Source: Marivirga arenosa (lineage in GTDB: Bacteria > Bacteroidota > Bacteroidia > Cytophagales > Cyclobacteriaceae). From it: a stretch of 64,000 nt of DNA. The notes under the pieces were generated by a model, which was given only the letters and a program-made list of their open reading frames with translations, made no database searches and was not told where the DNA came from. Below, in pieces: positions 36,532 to 46,202 of this stretch. Position 1 is the stretch's first letter. Every line of letters begins with the position of its first letter. The stretch is from positions 2,961,001 through 3,025,000 of the forward strand of contig NZ_CP129970.2 in assembly GCF_030503895.2 (NCBI RefSeq). The letters run 5' to 3'. The translations under genes were made by a program, and so were the position numbers.

Positions 36532-36981
36532 TTATTTTAAAATTTGTGCTGTGTGTTCTTTTGTTTTTACTTTATTAATGATGTCTTCAATATTACCTTC
36601 TTCATCAATAATGAAAGTGGTTCTTAATGTACCCATATAGGTTTTACCATACATTTTTTTCTCGCCCCAAGTACCATATAAATTATGCACTGTGTGATCT
36701 CCATCTGAAATTAACGGAAAAGGCAAGTTTTGCTTTTCTATAAATTTTTGATGTGATTTCTCAGAATCTTGACTTACACCTAGAACTACATAACCTTTTT
36801 CCTGTAAGGCTTCATAATTATCTCTCAAATTACAAGCTTGAGCCGTGCAACCCGGTGTATTGTCTTTAGGGTAAAAGTATAAAACTACTTTTTTACCTTT
36901 GAAATCACTTAATTTAACTTCATTTCCATCCTGATCCTTGGCATTGAAATCAGGTGCTTTATCTCCTATATTTAAGTCCAT
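36532..36981 (-). CDS. bcp: Thiol peroxidase Bcp (peroxiredoxin Q)
   Basis: A 149-residue peroxiredoxin that reduces hydroperoxides with thioredoxin. The peroxidatic Cys45 and resolving Cys50 are in TPGCTAQACNLRD, the alpha-2 type with a five-residue spacing. VLYFYPKDNTPG and TTFIIDEEGNI complete the fold. No signal peptide, so cytoplasmic. It is 5 bases after the M23 peptidase gene and 6 bases before the transketolase N half. Confidence 0.95.
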   Translation of the reverse strand: MDLNIGDKAPDFNAKDQDGNEVKLSDFKGKKVVLYFYPKDNTPGCTAQACNLRDNYEALQEKGYVVLGVSQDSEKSHQKFIEKQNLPFPLISDGDHTVHNLYGTWGEKKMYGKTYMGTLRTTFIIDEEGNIEDIINKVKTKEHTAQILK

Positions 36982-36986
36982 AGTAT

Positions 36987-38882
36987 TTATAATTTAGTGA
37001 TATATTCTGTTTCGTTTCCAGCATTATCAATGACCTTTAACACAAATTCACCGTTTTTTTCAATCGGTGTGTCTGGCCATTCAACCCATATTAAATCATC
37101 TTTTGGCTCATATTTCATAAGAATCCATTCTCCATTTAAATGAGCTTCATAAGATGCTATTCCTGATAAATTATCTATAATAATATAACTAAGATTTCCA
37201 TTTGGTTTAATAGTAGGTAGAGCAGTGTCAGATAAAATGGTATAATTCGCTAATTCTCTTGTACTAAACTTTAATTTACCATTATTCCATTCTCCGCCTT
37301 CAAATGAGAAGTTCCCAGTATCATCTGTTTTGTAAACATGACTTTTCTCTTCATCATAGTGATTTAATTGAGGACTCAATTCTATTTCTATATAACTCTT
37401 TAAAGGTGAAGTTCTAGGATTCAATGAAAATATTTCTAGTGAGTCCTTAGTTATGATTTCATAATCTGTTTGAAAGTAAATGGTATCAAATAATGAGTAT
37501 TTACTGAAGCTAATATCCATATTTGATTCTGAAATGGAAGTTTCGCTATATGGAACAATTTGTTTAATTGGATTGATTGACATTCCTTTTTCACAATTTA
37601 AAATTGAGGTAGGTATACCTTTTTTTAAACTCCAAATATAAACTGCCACGCTATCTAAATAATAAGAAGGGTTTATGCTTTTGATTTTTTTATCGAAGTT
37701 GAGATTCAATTCTTCTGCATCATCATTACAATTGGACTGAGCATAAATTTTTAGATAATCATCATCTACCATGTATTCCAACTCATCTAATTCAAAATCA
37801 ATCGATTTATCTAATCGGCTCCTAGCTTGCTCTCCTTTGATTACCATTTCAAGCTTACTAGTATTTCCATACGGGTCTAACATTTTTATGCTAATATTAT
37901 ACACCTCTCCATTTTTAATATTTAGCGTGCCGTTTTCATTTTTGGTATCATAATATTTTAGGCTATTTCCATCATCAACATAAAGCTTATGATACCGTGC
38001 CCCTGATGTTACTTTTACATCATATGGGTAATGAACCAAAATATGGCGTTGTAAGCCAAAGCTCATCACATCAATATTCTGTCTGTATTGAAGTTCATTA
38101 TTTACATTCACTTCAATTATGCTAATTCCATTTTTATTTGCGGATCCATTTAATTTATCATGGCCCCATAGTTCTAATCCAATTTTACCTATTGCACTAA
38201 TTGTATCTTCTACTGTATAATTAAAACCCGTTCTATTGTAGGGTATATTTTGCCTTTTGAATTCATTTTCAACTTTTGAATCTTCATTCATTGGCCTAAT
38301 GACAAAACCTTGTAAAATAGGAGGGATATTATCTCTAATTTCTTTAAAACCGTAATGTAGTGGGTTTAAAACTCTTTGTTGAGAATCTCTAATTTCAAAA
38401 TGCAAATGAGGCCCCATTGAACCTCCTGTATTACCAGAAACACCTATCACTTCCTGAGTTTTATAGGAAAATTGATAAGGTTCAGGAAATAATTCGATTT
38501 CAAATGTTTGTTGTTTGTATTGTTCTTCTTTTACGTATTTCTGGATCTCCTCATCAAACTCATGTAAATGAGCATAAACTGAAGTGTTACCATCAGGATG
38601 AAGCATATACAATGCATTTCCATATCCTGCAGTAGAAACCTTTATTCGGGTTATATATCCTCGTTTAGTTGCATGAACAGCTTCTCCAATTTTTCCACCC
38701 GTTTTAATATCTATACCAGCATGAAAGTGAGAGGAACGTAATTCTCCCATTGTACCGGATAAGAAATTTGTTTTATTTGGACGTATTGGGAAAGTGTAGG
38801 GGTCAGAATTTTGTGCTTTAAGCGTGAAAGCTAAGCTTAGGATGAAAAGGGTAAATGTTATTTTATAATTATTTAATTTCAA
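36987..38882 (-). CDS. Exported M23-family metallopeptidase
   Basis: A 631-residue protein with an LytM/M23 domain near the N-terminus. Zinc ligands are in SSHFHAGIDIKTGG (HxxxD) and GPHLHFEIRD (HxH), so it is probably an active endopeptidase on peptidoglycan or envelope proteins. The remaining 400 residues are beta-rich. I place the start at the TTG at 38882, which gives a clean signal peptide (MKLNNYKITFTLF to LKAQ) and a 14-base overlap with the upstream gene. The open frame begins at TTG 38930, but that adds a charged extension before the signal. No ATG is available. Confidence 0.85.
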   Translation of the reverse strand: MKLNNYKITFTLFILSLAFTLKAQNSDPYTFPIRPNKTNFLSGTMGELRSSHFHAGIDIKTGGKIGEAVHATKRGYITRIKVSTAGYGNALYMLHPDGNTSVYAHLHEFDEEIQKYVKEEQYKQQTFEIELFPEPYQFSYKTQEVIGVSGNTGGSMGPHLHFEIRDSQQRVLNPLHYGFKEIRDNIPPILQGFVIRPMNEDSKVENEFKRQNIPYNRTGFNYTVEDTISAIGKIGLELWGHDKLNGSANKNGISIIEVNVNNELQYRQNIDVMSFGLQRHILVHYPYDVKVTSGARYHKLYVDDGNSLKYYDTKNENGTLNIKNGEVYNISIKMLDPYGNTSKLEMVIKGEQARSRLDKSIDFELDELEYMVDDDYLKIYAQSNCNDDAEELNLNFDKKIKSINPSYYLDSVAVYIWSLKKGIPTSILNCEKGMSINPIKQIVPYSETSISESNMDISFSKYSLFDTIYFQTDYEIITKDSLEIFSLNPRTSPLKSYIEIELSPQLNHYDEEKSHVYKTDDTGNFSFEGGEWNNGKLKFSTRELANYTILSDTALPTIKPNGNLSYIIIDNLSGIASYEAHLNGEWILMKYEPKDDLIWVEWPDTPIEKNGEFVLKVIDNAGNETEYITKL

Positions 38883-39480
38883 AATCAAGTAATTTTTTAT
38901 CTTCAATATAACCTTCAAGTCTATCTCCAATGTTAATAGGACCTACACCTTTCGGAGTACCAGTGAATATTATGTCTCCAGTTTTTAAAGTAAAAAACTT
39001 TGATAAATAAGAAATAATATAATCAATTGAAAAAAGCATCAATTCCGAATTACCAGATTGCTTTAATTCTCCGTTAACTTTAAGTGAAAAATTGATATTT
39101 TGAATATCCTCAAATTCTCCTTTCTCTATCCAGTCTGAAATAGGAGCTGAACCATTAAAGCCCTTAGCAATCGCCCATGGTAATCCTTTTTCTTTTGCTT
39201 TAGTTTGAAGATCACGAGCAGTGAAATCAATACCTAAACCTATCTTATCGTAATATTTATGTGAATGTTCCTCCTTTACAAATTTACCTTCTTTACAAAT
39301 TCTGACCACTAATTCTACTTCATGATGAATATCATTTGAATAAGGCGGGTAATAAAAAGGATCATTATTTTTAAGAATGGCAGTATCGGGTTTTGTGAAA
39401 ATTACAGGCTCATCAGGTCGCTCGTTCTTAAGCTCTTTAATGTGATCTCCATAATTTCTTCCAATTGCCAGTATCTTCAT
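38869..39480 (-). CDS. Fumarylacetoacetate hydrolase-family protein
   Basis: A 203-residue FAH-domain enzyme. Metal-binding acidic residues are in DIHHEVELVVRICKEG and IGLGIDFTARDLQ; GDIIFTGTPKGVGPI is the C-terminal signature. Relatives act as acylpyruvases, oxaloacetate tautomerases/decarboxylases or isomerases; substrate not determined. First gene of the operon that runs to 33274; a -7-like TATTTTTG lies 17 bases upstream. Confidence 0.9.
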   Translation of the reverse strand: MKILAIGRNYGDHIKELKNERPDEPVIFTKPDTAILKNNDPFYYPPYSNDIHHEVELVVRICKEGKFVKEEHSHKYYDKIGLGIDFTARDLQTKAKEKGLPWAIAKGFNGSAPISDWIEKGEFEDIQNINFSLKVNGELKQSGNSELMLFSIDYIISYLSKFFTLKTGDIIFTGTPKGVGPINIGDRLEGYIEDKKLLDFEIK

Positions 39481-39496
39481 GAGATGAAATTTTATG

Positions 39497-39504
39497 CAAA
39501 AATA
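39497..39504 (-). promoter_or_regulatory. Candidate -7 box for the FAH-to-transketolase operon
   Basis: Minus strand TATTTTTG matches TAnnTTTG, 16 bases before the start codon at 39480. No TTG at a suitable distance was found. Confidence 0.3.
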
Positions 39505-39619
39505 TAGTTTCTTTTAACTATAAAAATGAAAGTTTCGTTAAATTATAAAAGATTTCTTTTCAATGGTACTTAAGCGATTTTAAACTGTAATTTTACCATT
39601 TGTATTTAAACATTGAAAT

Positions 39620-40516
39620 ATGAAAAAGTTATTAAGTCTATTCTTATTGTTATTAATTGTAATTGCATGTAAAAAGGTGCCTTTAACGGATAGAAGGCAG
39701 TTTAATGCAATCCCTAATAGTCAATTAAATGCATCAAGCTTTAGTTCATATAATCAGGTGCTAAAAGAAAGTCAGCTTTCTTCTAATGCTGCACAAACTG
39801 CTATGGTTAAAAAGGTAGGAAATAGAATTAAGAATGCTGTAGAAGAGTATTTAAAGGAAAACGACTTGTCAAGTGCTACTGAGGGTTTTGAATGGGAGTT
39901 TAACCTGATTGCAGAAAATATTGTGAATGCGTGGTGTATGCCAGGTGGTAAAGTTGCTTTTTATGAAGGGATACTTCCAGTTTGTGAAAACGAAGCTGGA
40001 ATTGCAGTAGTAATGGGACATGAAGTGGCCCATGCAGTGGCAAAGCACGGTGGAGAAAGAATGAGTCAGGCCTTAGCTCAACAAGGAGGAGGGGTTCTAT
40101 TAAGTGTTTTAATGAGAGAGCAACCAGAAAAAGCTCAAGCTCTTGCTATGACAGCTTATACCGGAGTAAGTACAGTAGGAGCTATGTTGCCATTTAGTAG
40201 ACTTCATGAATCTGAAGCTGACGAACTTGGCATTAAATTCATGGCATTAGCGGGTTATGATCCTGCAGAAGCTCCTGAATTTTGGAAAAGAATGAAAGCT
40301 AAATCAGCGGGTGCTCCGCCTGAATTTTTAAGTACCCACCCAAGTAGTGATACAAGAATAAATGATTTAAAGAAATTGTTACCCGAAGCTAAGAAATATT
40401 ATGCTAGAAGTAGAAAAGCAGGAAATGATCCAATTCCTAATTTAGAAAATGTTTCAACTTCATCAACTAATAAGACTAACACAAAAACTCAGATGAAAAT
40501 GAAGATTGGTAATTAA
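39620..40516 (+). CDS. M48-family metalloprotease lipoprotein
   Basis: A 298-residue zinc protease similar to LoiP/YcaL. The lipobox is VIAC (Cys17). The catalytic HEVAHAVAKHGGERM holds HExxH, and the third ligand Glu is in SRLHESEADELGIKFM. It probably acts in periplasmic or outer-membrane protein quality control. The C-terminal tail is rich in Ser, Thr, Asn and Lys. A terminator follows. Confidence 0.93.
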   Translation: MKKLLSLFLLLLIVIACKKVPLTDRRQFNAIPNSQLNASSFSSYNQVLKESQLSSNAAQTAMVKKVGNRIKNAVEEYLKENDLSSATEGFEWEFNLIAENIVNAWCMPGGKVAFYEGILPVCENEAGIAVVMGHEVAHAVAKHGGERMSQALAQQGGGVLLSVLMREQPEKAQALAMTAYTGVSTVGAMLPFSRLHESEADELGIKFMALAGYDPAEAPEFWKRMKAKSAGAPPEFLSTHPSSDTRINDLKKLLPEAKKYYARSRKAGNDPIPNLENVSTSSTNKTNTKTQMKMKIGN

Positions 40517-40540
40517 ATTAATTCAGTTTAAACGATTCAT

Positions 40541-40571
40541 AAGCACATGGTTCTTAATCATGTGCTTTTTT
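40541..40571 (+). terminator. Intrinsic terminator after the M48 protease
   Basis: AAGCACATG (40541-40549) pairs with CATGTGCTT (40559-40567), followed by a T-run. The other strand has no T-run after the hairpin, so it acts only for the plus-strand gene. Confidence 0.8.
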
Positions 40572-41307
40572 ATTGTGAGCCTATTAATCTAATGGGGTCA
40601 GTGGTGATGGTATTACTTTTATTTCCTGCTCTATCTAAAATATAGACTTGTAAATACATTGGATAATCACGAAATATTGATCGAAAACCAGCACTTCTCA
40701 TTTCATAGGTTAAAGATCCGTTCAGCGGTCTTTCATAGCTTTCCGTATTCAGAATAGGAAATCTACCATGAAATGATTGATAAAATCTTGGTTCTCTTTC
40801 CCAATCAAACTGACGATAATCAGAATCCCCTGGTCTCTTATAGAAAAATGATATATAGATATTAAAATGCCTCTCATTAAATCTAACATATAATGTATCA
40901 TTTGACAGTACTGTACCATTTATTGTTAAAGAATCAGATACTATTAAATAATCATAAAAATTATATGGTGGTAAATCAGGAGAGTCGCCAAAAAAGATAA
41001 GATCTCCATTTTCATCTAAAGGGATGTCAAAATTCTGATAAGGAGGTTCAATCTCACTTGATCGTAAACCTAAATCCCCATCACCGTCTTCAAAATTTAT
41101 GGTAACACTGATTACATCTTGGTTTAAAGGTTGGCCACTAGGGGATTGTTCTGTTTCTTGACGAAACTGAATATCTTCAAATTCTATAGTAGGTTCATCT
41201 GGAAATTCTGGCGGAGTAGGACATCCGGTTAAAAAAACTAATATTCCAATAATTAAGAAGGAATTTAATATGAGATGCGATGCCTTATTTTTAATATTGT
41301 ATTGCAT
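40570..41307 (-). CDS. Conserved lipoprotein of unknown function
   Basis: A 245-residue protein with lipobox FLTGC (Cys29). The mature part starts Pro-rich, then contains VTINFEDGDGDLGL, a glycine/aspartate turn typical of an Ig-like or calcium-binding-like beta domain found in many Bacteroidota lipoproteins. Function unknown. Its ATG is only 12 bases from the divergent ATG of the next gene, so promoters must lie within the coding regions. Confidence 0.75.
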   Translation of the reverse strand: MQYNIKNKASHLILNSFLIIGILVFLTGCPTPPEFPDEPTIEFEDIQFRQETEQSPSGQPLNQDVISVTINFEDGDGDLGLRSSEIEPPYQNFDIPLDENGDLIFFGDSPDLPPYNFYDYLIVSDSLTINGTVLSNDTLYVRFNERHFNIYISFFYKRPGDSDYRQFDWEREPRFYQSFHGRFPILNTESYERPLNGSLTYEMRSAGFRSIFRDYPMYLQVYILDRAGNKSNTITTDPIRLIGSQ

Positions 41308-41319
41308 AATTTAAAACTA

Positions 41320-42327
41320 ATGTCAGATAGAGAACGCTTAATAAAGCAATTTGATGCCCTAAATGTTGAAAATTTTACGGAATTTGCTTTATCTCTTTTC
41401 AGATATCAAAGTAAATATAATTTACTGTATAAAAAATTCATAAAAGCTCTTAAAATTGATCCTTTAGTTATCGAGAATATATCAGATATTCCATTTCTAC
41501 CCATTGATTTTTTTAAAAGGCATCAAGTTGTAACTACTTCTGAAGCAACTGTAAATTTTGAGGCTGTTTTTGAGAGTAGTGGTACGGGTTCTGGTACAAC
41601 TAGTAAGCATTATTTACCTTCCTTAAATCATTATATTAAAAATGCTGAAAAGATTTTTCAGCAAGAATATGGGGAGCTTCATGATTATATTATTTTAGCC
41701 TTATTGCCATCCTATTTAGAAAGAACAGGTTCTTCATTGGTAGTCATGGTTGATGATTTTATTAAAAAGACTGAATCACCACATTCAGGCTTTTATTTAA
41801 ATGATTTGAACAGCTTAGTTAATAAAGTAAAACAGTTGAAAAGTGAGAATACAAGAAAAAAGATTATCATCTGGGGGGTAAGCTTTGCACTTTTAGATTT
41901 AGCTGAAAATTATAAGTGTGATTTTTCAGATTGTATCATCATGGAAACAGGAGGGATGAAAGGACGCAGGAAAGAGATAGTAAGGGAGGAGTTACATAGT
42001 ATTTTATGTGAAGGATTAAAAGTGAACGAAATTCATTCTGAATATGGTATGACGGAACTATTATCACAAAGCTATAGTACAGGAAATGGGATTTTTAAAC
42101 CCTCAAATTCTATGAAAATCCTTATCCGTGAAGTAAATGATCCATTTGATATTAAAGAATATGCTACTCGAACTGGAGGTATTAATGTGATTGACCTTGC
42201 CAACATTGATAGCTGTGCATTTATCGAGACTCAGGATGTAGGAAAAGTGAATCCGGATGGTAGTTTTCAGGTTTTAGGTCGTTTTGATAATTCAGATATT
42301 AGGGGTTGTAATTTGATGGTTCAATAA
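41320..42327 (+). CDS. LuxE/PaaK-family acyl-protein synthetase-like enzyme
   Basis: A 335-residue protein of the LuxE branch of adenylate-forming enzymes. FESSGTGSGTTSKHYLP is the phosphate-binding loop, HSEYGMTELLSQSY is the central signature, and TQDVGKVNPDGSFQVLGRFD is the C-terminal hinge. LuxE activates fatty acids in bioluminescence, but no lux genes are here, so it may activate an acyl group in another pathway. I start it at ATG 41320 (MSDRERLIKQF); the longer frame from 41275 overlaps the divergent lipoprotein gene. It is convergent with recN, one base apart. Confidence 0.82.
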   Translation: MSDRERLIKQFDALNVENFTEFALSLFRYQSKYNLLYKKFIKALKIDPLVIENISDIPFLPIDFFKRHQVVTTSEATVNFEAVFESSGTGSGTTSKHYLPSLNHYIKNAEKIFQQEYGELHDYIILALLPSYLERTGSSLVVMVDDFIKKTESPHSGFYLNDLNSLVNKVKQLKSENTRKKIIIWGVSFALLDLAENYKCDFSDCIIMETGGMKGRRKEIVREELHSILCEGLKVNEIHSEYGMTELLSQSYSTGNGIFKPSNSMKILIREVNDPFDIKEYATRTGGINVIDLANIDSCAFIETQDVGKVNPDGSFQVLGRFDNSDIRGCNLMVQ

Positions 42328-42328
42328 A

Positions 42329-43981
42329 TTAGACAGCCAACAATTCTTTTGCACTCTGGATTGCTGATTCACTAGGGTTTTTACCTCCAATCATCTTTGC
42401 AATTTCCATAGACCTTTCATCCTTAGTGAGTAATTTAATTTTACTTACTGATTTTTCTGACGAGTTGTCTTTATAAACAAAGTAATGCTGATGTCCTTTA
42501 GCTGCAATCTGTGGTAGATGACTAATGGTGATAACTTGATGGTTTTCTGACATTTTAAGCATCATATTTACCATTTTTATGGCAATTTCACCTGAAATTC
42601 CTGTGTCTATTTCATCAAAAATAATGGTTGGCATGGCAATTTTATCTGCCATAATATATTTTATTGAAAACATTAATCTTGAAAATTCACCACCGGAGGC
42701 AACATTTTTAAGGTTTTGAGGAGCAATACCTTTGTTGGCACTGAATAGAATTTTTATATCATCTATGCCTGTTTTGTCATGATCTTTTGGCTGGTTATCA
42801 ATTTTCACAATTGCATTTTCCATTCCTAAATCAGCTAACAGATCAATTAACTCATTTTCTAATTTGTTGAAATGTTGTATTCTTTTTTTACTTATCTCTT
42901 GAGCTTTTTTATTCATATTCTCAAAAGTTTGATCTACTGCTTGCTGGAGTTTCTGTTCACTTCCTTCGGCATCTTGAACAGATAAGAGCTTATCTTCTAA
43001 CTCATCTTTAACTTTTATTAAATCAACTACTTTATCAACCTTATGCTTTTGCTGTAAGGAGTATATTAGGCTAAGTCTTTCCTGTGTATATTGAAGCTCT
43101 TCTGGCTGGTGTTCAAATTCATTTGCGGTTATTTCTAGCTCTTTAGCTATATCCTGAATTTCAATAAAAGTACTGTTAAGTCTATCAGAAAGTTCTTGAA
43201 AATCTTTGCCATAGGTCTGAATACTTTTTAGACTTTCAACCGCTTGATGTAAATTTTGAATAGCAGAAAATTCAGATCCATCTACCAACTCATAAGCTTC
43301 AGATAGTTTCAGTTTTATTTGTTCTCCATTCTCTAATATTTCCAGCTTATTTTCTAGATCATCTTGTTCGTCAGCTTTTAATTTAGCCTTATCTAATTCA
43401 TCAAACTGAAATTGATTGAATTCTTTTTCTTGTTGAAGCTGAGCTGAGTTTTCTTTGAATGATTTTAGTTTTCTATGGGCCTCAACATATGATTTGTATA
43501 ATGCTTGATATTCCGAAAGGCTATCGAGAGTATTTGAATAGGCATCTATAATCCGTAATTGAAAATCTTGATCCCCTAATAATAGAGTCTCATGTTGAGA
43601 ATGAACATCCATTAAATAAGCTCCGAGGTTTTTTAATACATCTAAAGTTACTGGAGTGTCATTAATGAAAGCTCTTGATTTACCACTTGCGCTTATTTCT
43701 CTTCTTATTACACATTCTTCATCGTAATCTAAGTCCTCATTTTCAAAAAATGATTTTAGATTATATTCTTTGATATTGAATATACCTTCAACTATACATT
43801 TTTTCTCTGATGAGTAAAGAACTTTAGTATCAGCTCTTTTTCCAATTAATAAACCCACTGCACCTAACATAATAGATTTACCAGCTCCCGTTTCACCTGT
43901 TATAGTGTTTAAATTTGGAGAAGGTTCAATATTTAGTTCTTGTATTAATGCGTAGTTTTTAATTAAGAGCTTTTGAAGCAT
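42329..43981 (-). CDS. recN: DNA repair protein RecN
   Basis: A 550-residue SMC-like ATPase that acts on double-strand breaks. Walker A is GETGAGKS at 29-36. Two coiled-coil arms (about 160-370) flank the head halves. The ABC signature region is ASGGEFSRLMFSIKYI, and Walker B is TIIFDEIDTGISG. It is last in the minus-strand run starting with bamD, an order common in Bacteroidota. Confidence 0.96.
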   Translation of the reverse strand: MLQKLLIKNYALIQELNIEPSPNLNTITGETGAGKSIMLGAVGLLIGKRADTKVLYSSEKKCIVEGIFNIKEYNLKSFFENEDLDYDEECVIRREISASGKSRAFINDTPVTLDVLKNLGAYLMDVHSQHETLLLGDQDFQLRIIDAYSNTLDSLSEYQALYKSYVEAHRKLKSFKENSAQLQQEKEFNQFQFDELDKAKLKADEQDDLENKLEILENGEQIKLKLSEAYELVDGSEFSAIQNLHQAVESLKSIQTYGKDFQELSDRLNSTFIEIQDIAKELEITANEFEHQPEELQYTQERLSLIYSLQQKHKVDKVVDLIKVKDELEDKLLSVQDAEGSEQKLQQAVDQTFENMNKKAQEISKKRIQHFNKLENELIDLLADLGMENAIVKIDNQPKDHDKTGIDDIKILFSANKGIAPQNLKNVASGGEFSRLMFSIKYIMADKIAMPTIIFDEIDTGISGEIAIKMVNMMLKMSENHQVITISHLPQIAAKGHQHYFVYKDNSSEKSVSKIKLLTKDERSMEIAKMIGGKNPSESAIQSAKELLAV

Positions 43982-44092
43982 ATTCGCTAAATCTTTAAAT
44001 AATTAGGGCTAATTTACTTAAAAATTACGGATTGATTAATCTATAATTTCTTCTTATTCAAAATAGCTTGATTTGTTGAAAAGCAGTAATTT

Positions 44093-44992
44093 CTAATCTA
44101 TCATCACTTCATATCGTTCAGAATTAGAGGGAGCTATTTCTCTCATAATTTCATAGGCTTTTCTTCTCTGAGCTAGATCTCCTTCTGTAAATATTTGAAC
44201 TATTTCATCCGCTTTACTCTGAATCAGTAAAGTGATAAAAGGTGAATTAGGATTAAGTTTATTTGCTTTTTGAATATTTTCCAAAGCTTGCAGAATTGAA
44301 GCACGAGCAGCCTCAGGGTTCTCTTCCATCAAGTCTAACCCTTTTCTGTAATATAAATACAAACTTTGTCTAACGGGTTCTAATTGAGAGTTTAAAGCCG
44401 ATTGAATTAAGGAGTATTTACTTTCCAAGTTACCAAATTGTTCCCAGCCTGGTTTAAAACCTTGCTGTTGAGCAGATCTTGCTATATTCAATGCTTCATC
44501 ATAGTATTTTTGTCCTCCTAATTCTGAAAAGCTGTCGAAGTCCATGGCTAAAAGAAAATTTGCATAAAAGGCTAAAATACTCACTAAATTATCATTGAAG
44601 CTATTCTGAGTATAAATTAAAGGTTGCGATTCAGTATAATCGAAATTAAAGTTTCTATCAGCAATATTGATCATAACTGATTCATAGTTGCTATTATATA
44701 TAGGTCTTATTGATTGGATCTGCATTTGAGCTTGAAACCTTCCTGTTCTCGGGATTTCAGTTATGTTTATGGCTATAATGCCTTTTATTCTTTCAAACAA
44801 TTCAATATTTTGATCCATCCATTTGGTTTCATTAATAAATTGCTTGAAGGAATTCTCCATATTTATAAAAACTCTGGTTTCAGAGGTGTTTGCAGTTGAT
44901 GCGTCAACTTTCACATCAAAGAATAAATCTTGAGATAATACTGCTGATGAAGAAAAAAGGAAAAGAATAATTGTGAATAAATATCGATTCAT
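44093..44992 (-). CDS. DUF4835 (PorD-like) exported protein
   Basis: A 299-residue protein with a signal peptide ending near VLSQ. The mature sequence (DLFFDVKVDASTANTSETRV, then ITEIPRTGRFQAQMQIQS) matches my memory of DUF4835, a Bacteroidota family linked to type IX secretion and sometimes called PorD. The tie to T9SS is from family knowledge, supported by three T9SS cargo genes in this window. It lies 2 bases after coaBC. Confidence 0.85.
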   Translation of the reverse strand: MNRYLFTIILFLFSSSAVLSQDLFFDVKVDASTANTSETRVFINMENSFKQFINETKWMDQNIELFERIKGIIAINITEIPRTGRFQAQMQIQSIRPIYNSNYESVMINIADRNFNFDYTESQPLIYTQNSFNDNLVSILAFYANFLLAMDFDSFSELGGQKYYDEALNIARSAQQQGFKPGWEQFGNLESKYSLIQSALNSQLEPVRQSLYLYYRKGLDLMEENPEAARASILQALENIQKANKLNPNSPFITLLIQSKADEIVQIFTEGDLAQRRKAYEIMREIAPSNSERYEVMID

Positions 44993-44994
44993 TT

Positions 44995-46194
44995 CTAGTT
45001 GCTCAAATTATAAACTTGATGTAAAATGATTTTAGCTACCTCTTTTTTTGATAGTAATGGAGATTCTTCCACCAATCCATCACTACTATAAATTTTAACT
45101 TTATTGGTATCATGACCGAAAGCAGCTTTTTCATCTCTTAGACTATTAAGAACGACTAAATCAAAGTTTTTATTTTCTAATTTCTTTTGAGCGTTTTGTT
45201 CTTCATTTTCTGTTTCAAGAGCAAAACCAATATTGATTTGATTTGATTTTTTCTTTTGTCCTAAAGATTTAGCAATGTCCACTGTTTTTTCCATATCAAT
45301 GGTCATGCCGTTTTCTTTTTTCTTAATTTTTTCTTTAGCTACGGTTTTAGGTCTGTAATCTGCTACTGCAGCAGCAAAAATTGCAATATCTGAGTTTGTA
45401 TAAGCTTGGTCTGCCTTTTCATACATATCTTGAGCAGATTTTACAGAAATGAATTCTGATAGGTTTTGAGGTGCCTTTAGGCTGGAAGGTCCAGAGATAA
45501 GAGTTACTTCAGCGCCTTCAGAAGCAAATTCTTCTGCTAAAGCATAACCCATCTTACCGCTTGAATGGTTTCCAACAAACCTTACTGGATCAATCGCTTC
45601 ATGAGTAGGGCCTGCTGTAATAACTACTTTCTTTCCCTTAAACTTTTTTTTTAAGTCTAATATTTTTTTGATCTCCTCAACTAAAACTTCTGGCTCTTGC
45701 ATTCTGCCTTGGCCTTCAAGTCCACTTGCTAATTCACCTGATTCAGCTTCAATAATCTTGTTACCAAAGGATTCCAGCTTTTTGATATTACTTAGGGTGG
45801 TGGGATGTTTGTACATATCTAAATCCATTGCAGGGGCAAAAGCTACAGGACATTTTGCAGATAGATATGTGGCTAAAAGGAGATTATCACAAATTCCATT
45901 GGCACATTTCCCTAATGTATTTGCAGATGCAGGAGCAATCAATAATAAATCAGCCCATATCCCTAAGTCAACATGGTTGTTCCATTCACCAGTTTCTTTA
46001 TTTGAAAAGATGGATAAGACTGGATTATTGCTTAATGTGCTTAGCGTTAAAGGTGTGATAAATTCTTTGGCATCTTCCGTCATGATGACCTGAACTTCAG
46101 CACCCTCTTTAACCAACAAACGGGTAAGTATTGCAGTTTTGTAAGCTGCAATGCTACCCGTTATGCCTAAAATTATTTTCTTACCTTGGAGCAT
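44995..46194 (-). CDS. coaBC: Bifunctional phosphopantothenoylcysteine decarboxylase/synthetase
   Basis: A 399-residue coenzyme A biosynthesis enzyme. The CoaC flavoprotein half starts ILGITGSIAAYK and carries the active-site segment NHVDLGIWADLLLIAPASAN and APAMDLDMYKHP, the variant of PAMNxxMW I associate with Bacteroidota. The CoaB half starts near VVITAGPTHEAIDPVRF and includes AAVADYRPK. It joins 4'-phosphopantothenate to cysteine and decarboxylates the product. Eight bases after rpoZ. Confidence 0.95.
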   Translation of the reverse strand: MLQGKKIILGITGSIAAYKTAILTRLLVKEGAEVQVIMTEDAKEFITPLTLSTLSNNPVLSIFSNKETGEWNNHVDLGIWADLLLIAPASANTLGKCANGICDNLLLATYLSAKCPVAFAPAMDLDMYKHPTTLSNIKKLESFGNKIIEAESGELASGLEGQGRMQEPEVLVEEIKKILDLKKKFKGKKVVITAGPTHEAIDPVRFVGNHSSGKMGYALAEEFASEGAEVTLISGPSSLKAPQNLSEFISVKSAQDMYEKADQAYTNSDIAIFAAAVADYRPKTVAKEKIKKKENGMTIDMEKTVDIAKSLGQKKKSNQINIGFALETENEEQNAQKKLENKNFDLVVLNSLRDEKAAFGHDTNKVKIYSSDGLVEESPLLSKKEVAKIILHQVYNLSN

Positions 46195-46202
46195 CTCCAG
46201 GA

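Noticed and set aside
38883-38930. N-terminal extension of the M23 peptidase
   Set aside because: It places a charged stretch before a normal signal peptide and lies inside the upstream FAH-family gene; TTG 38882 is a better start.
41320-42327. Bioluminescence (lux) function for the LuxE-like gene
   Set aside because: No luciferase or reductase genes are nearby and lone LuxE/PaaK-type proteins are common in Bacteroidota.
45668-46093. 141-codon plus-strand open frame
   Set aside because: Antisense to coaBC, which has clear CoaC and CoaB motifs; no signal or domain in the shadow frame.
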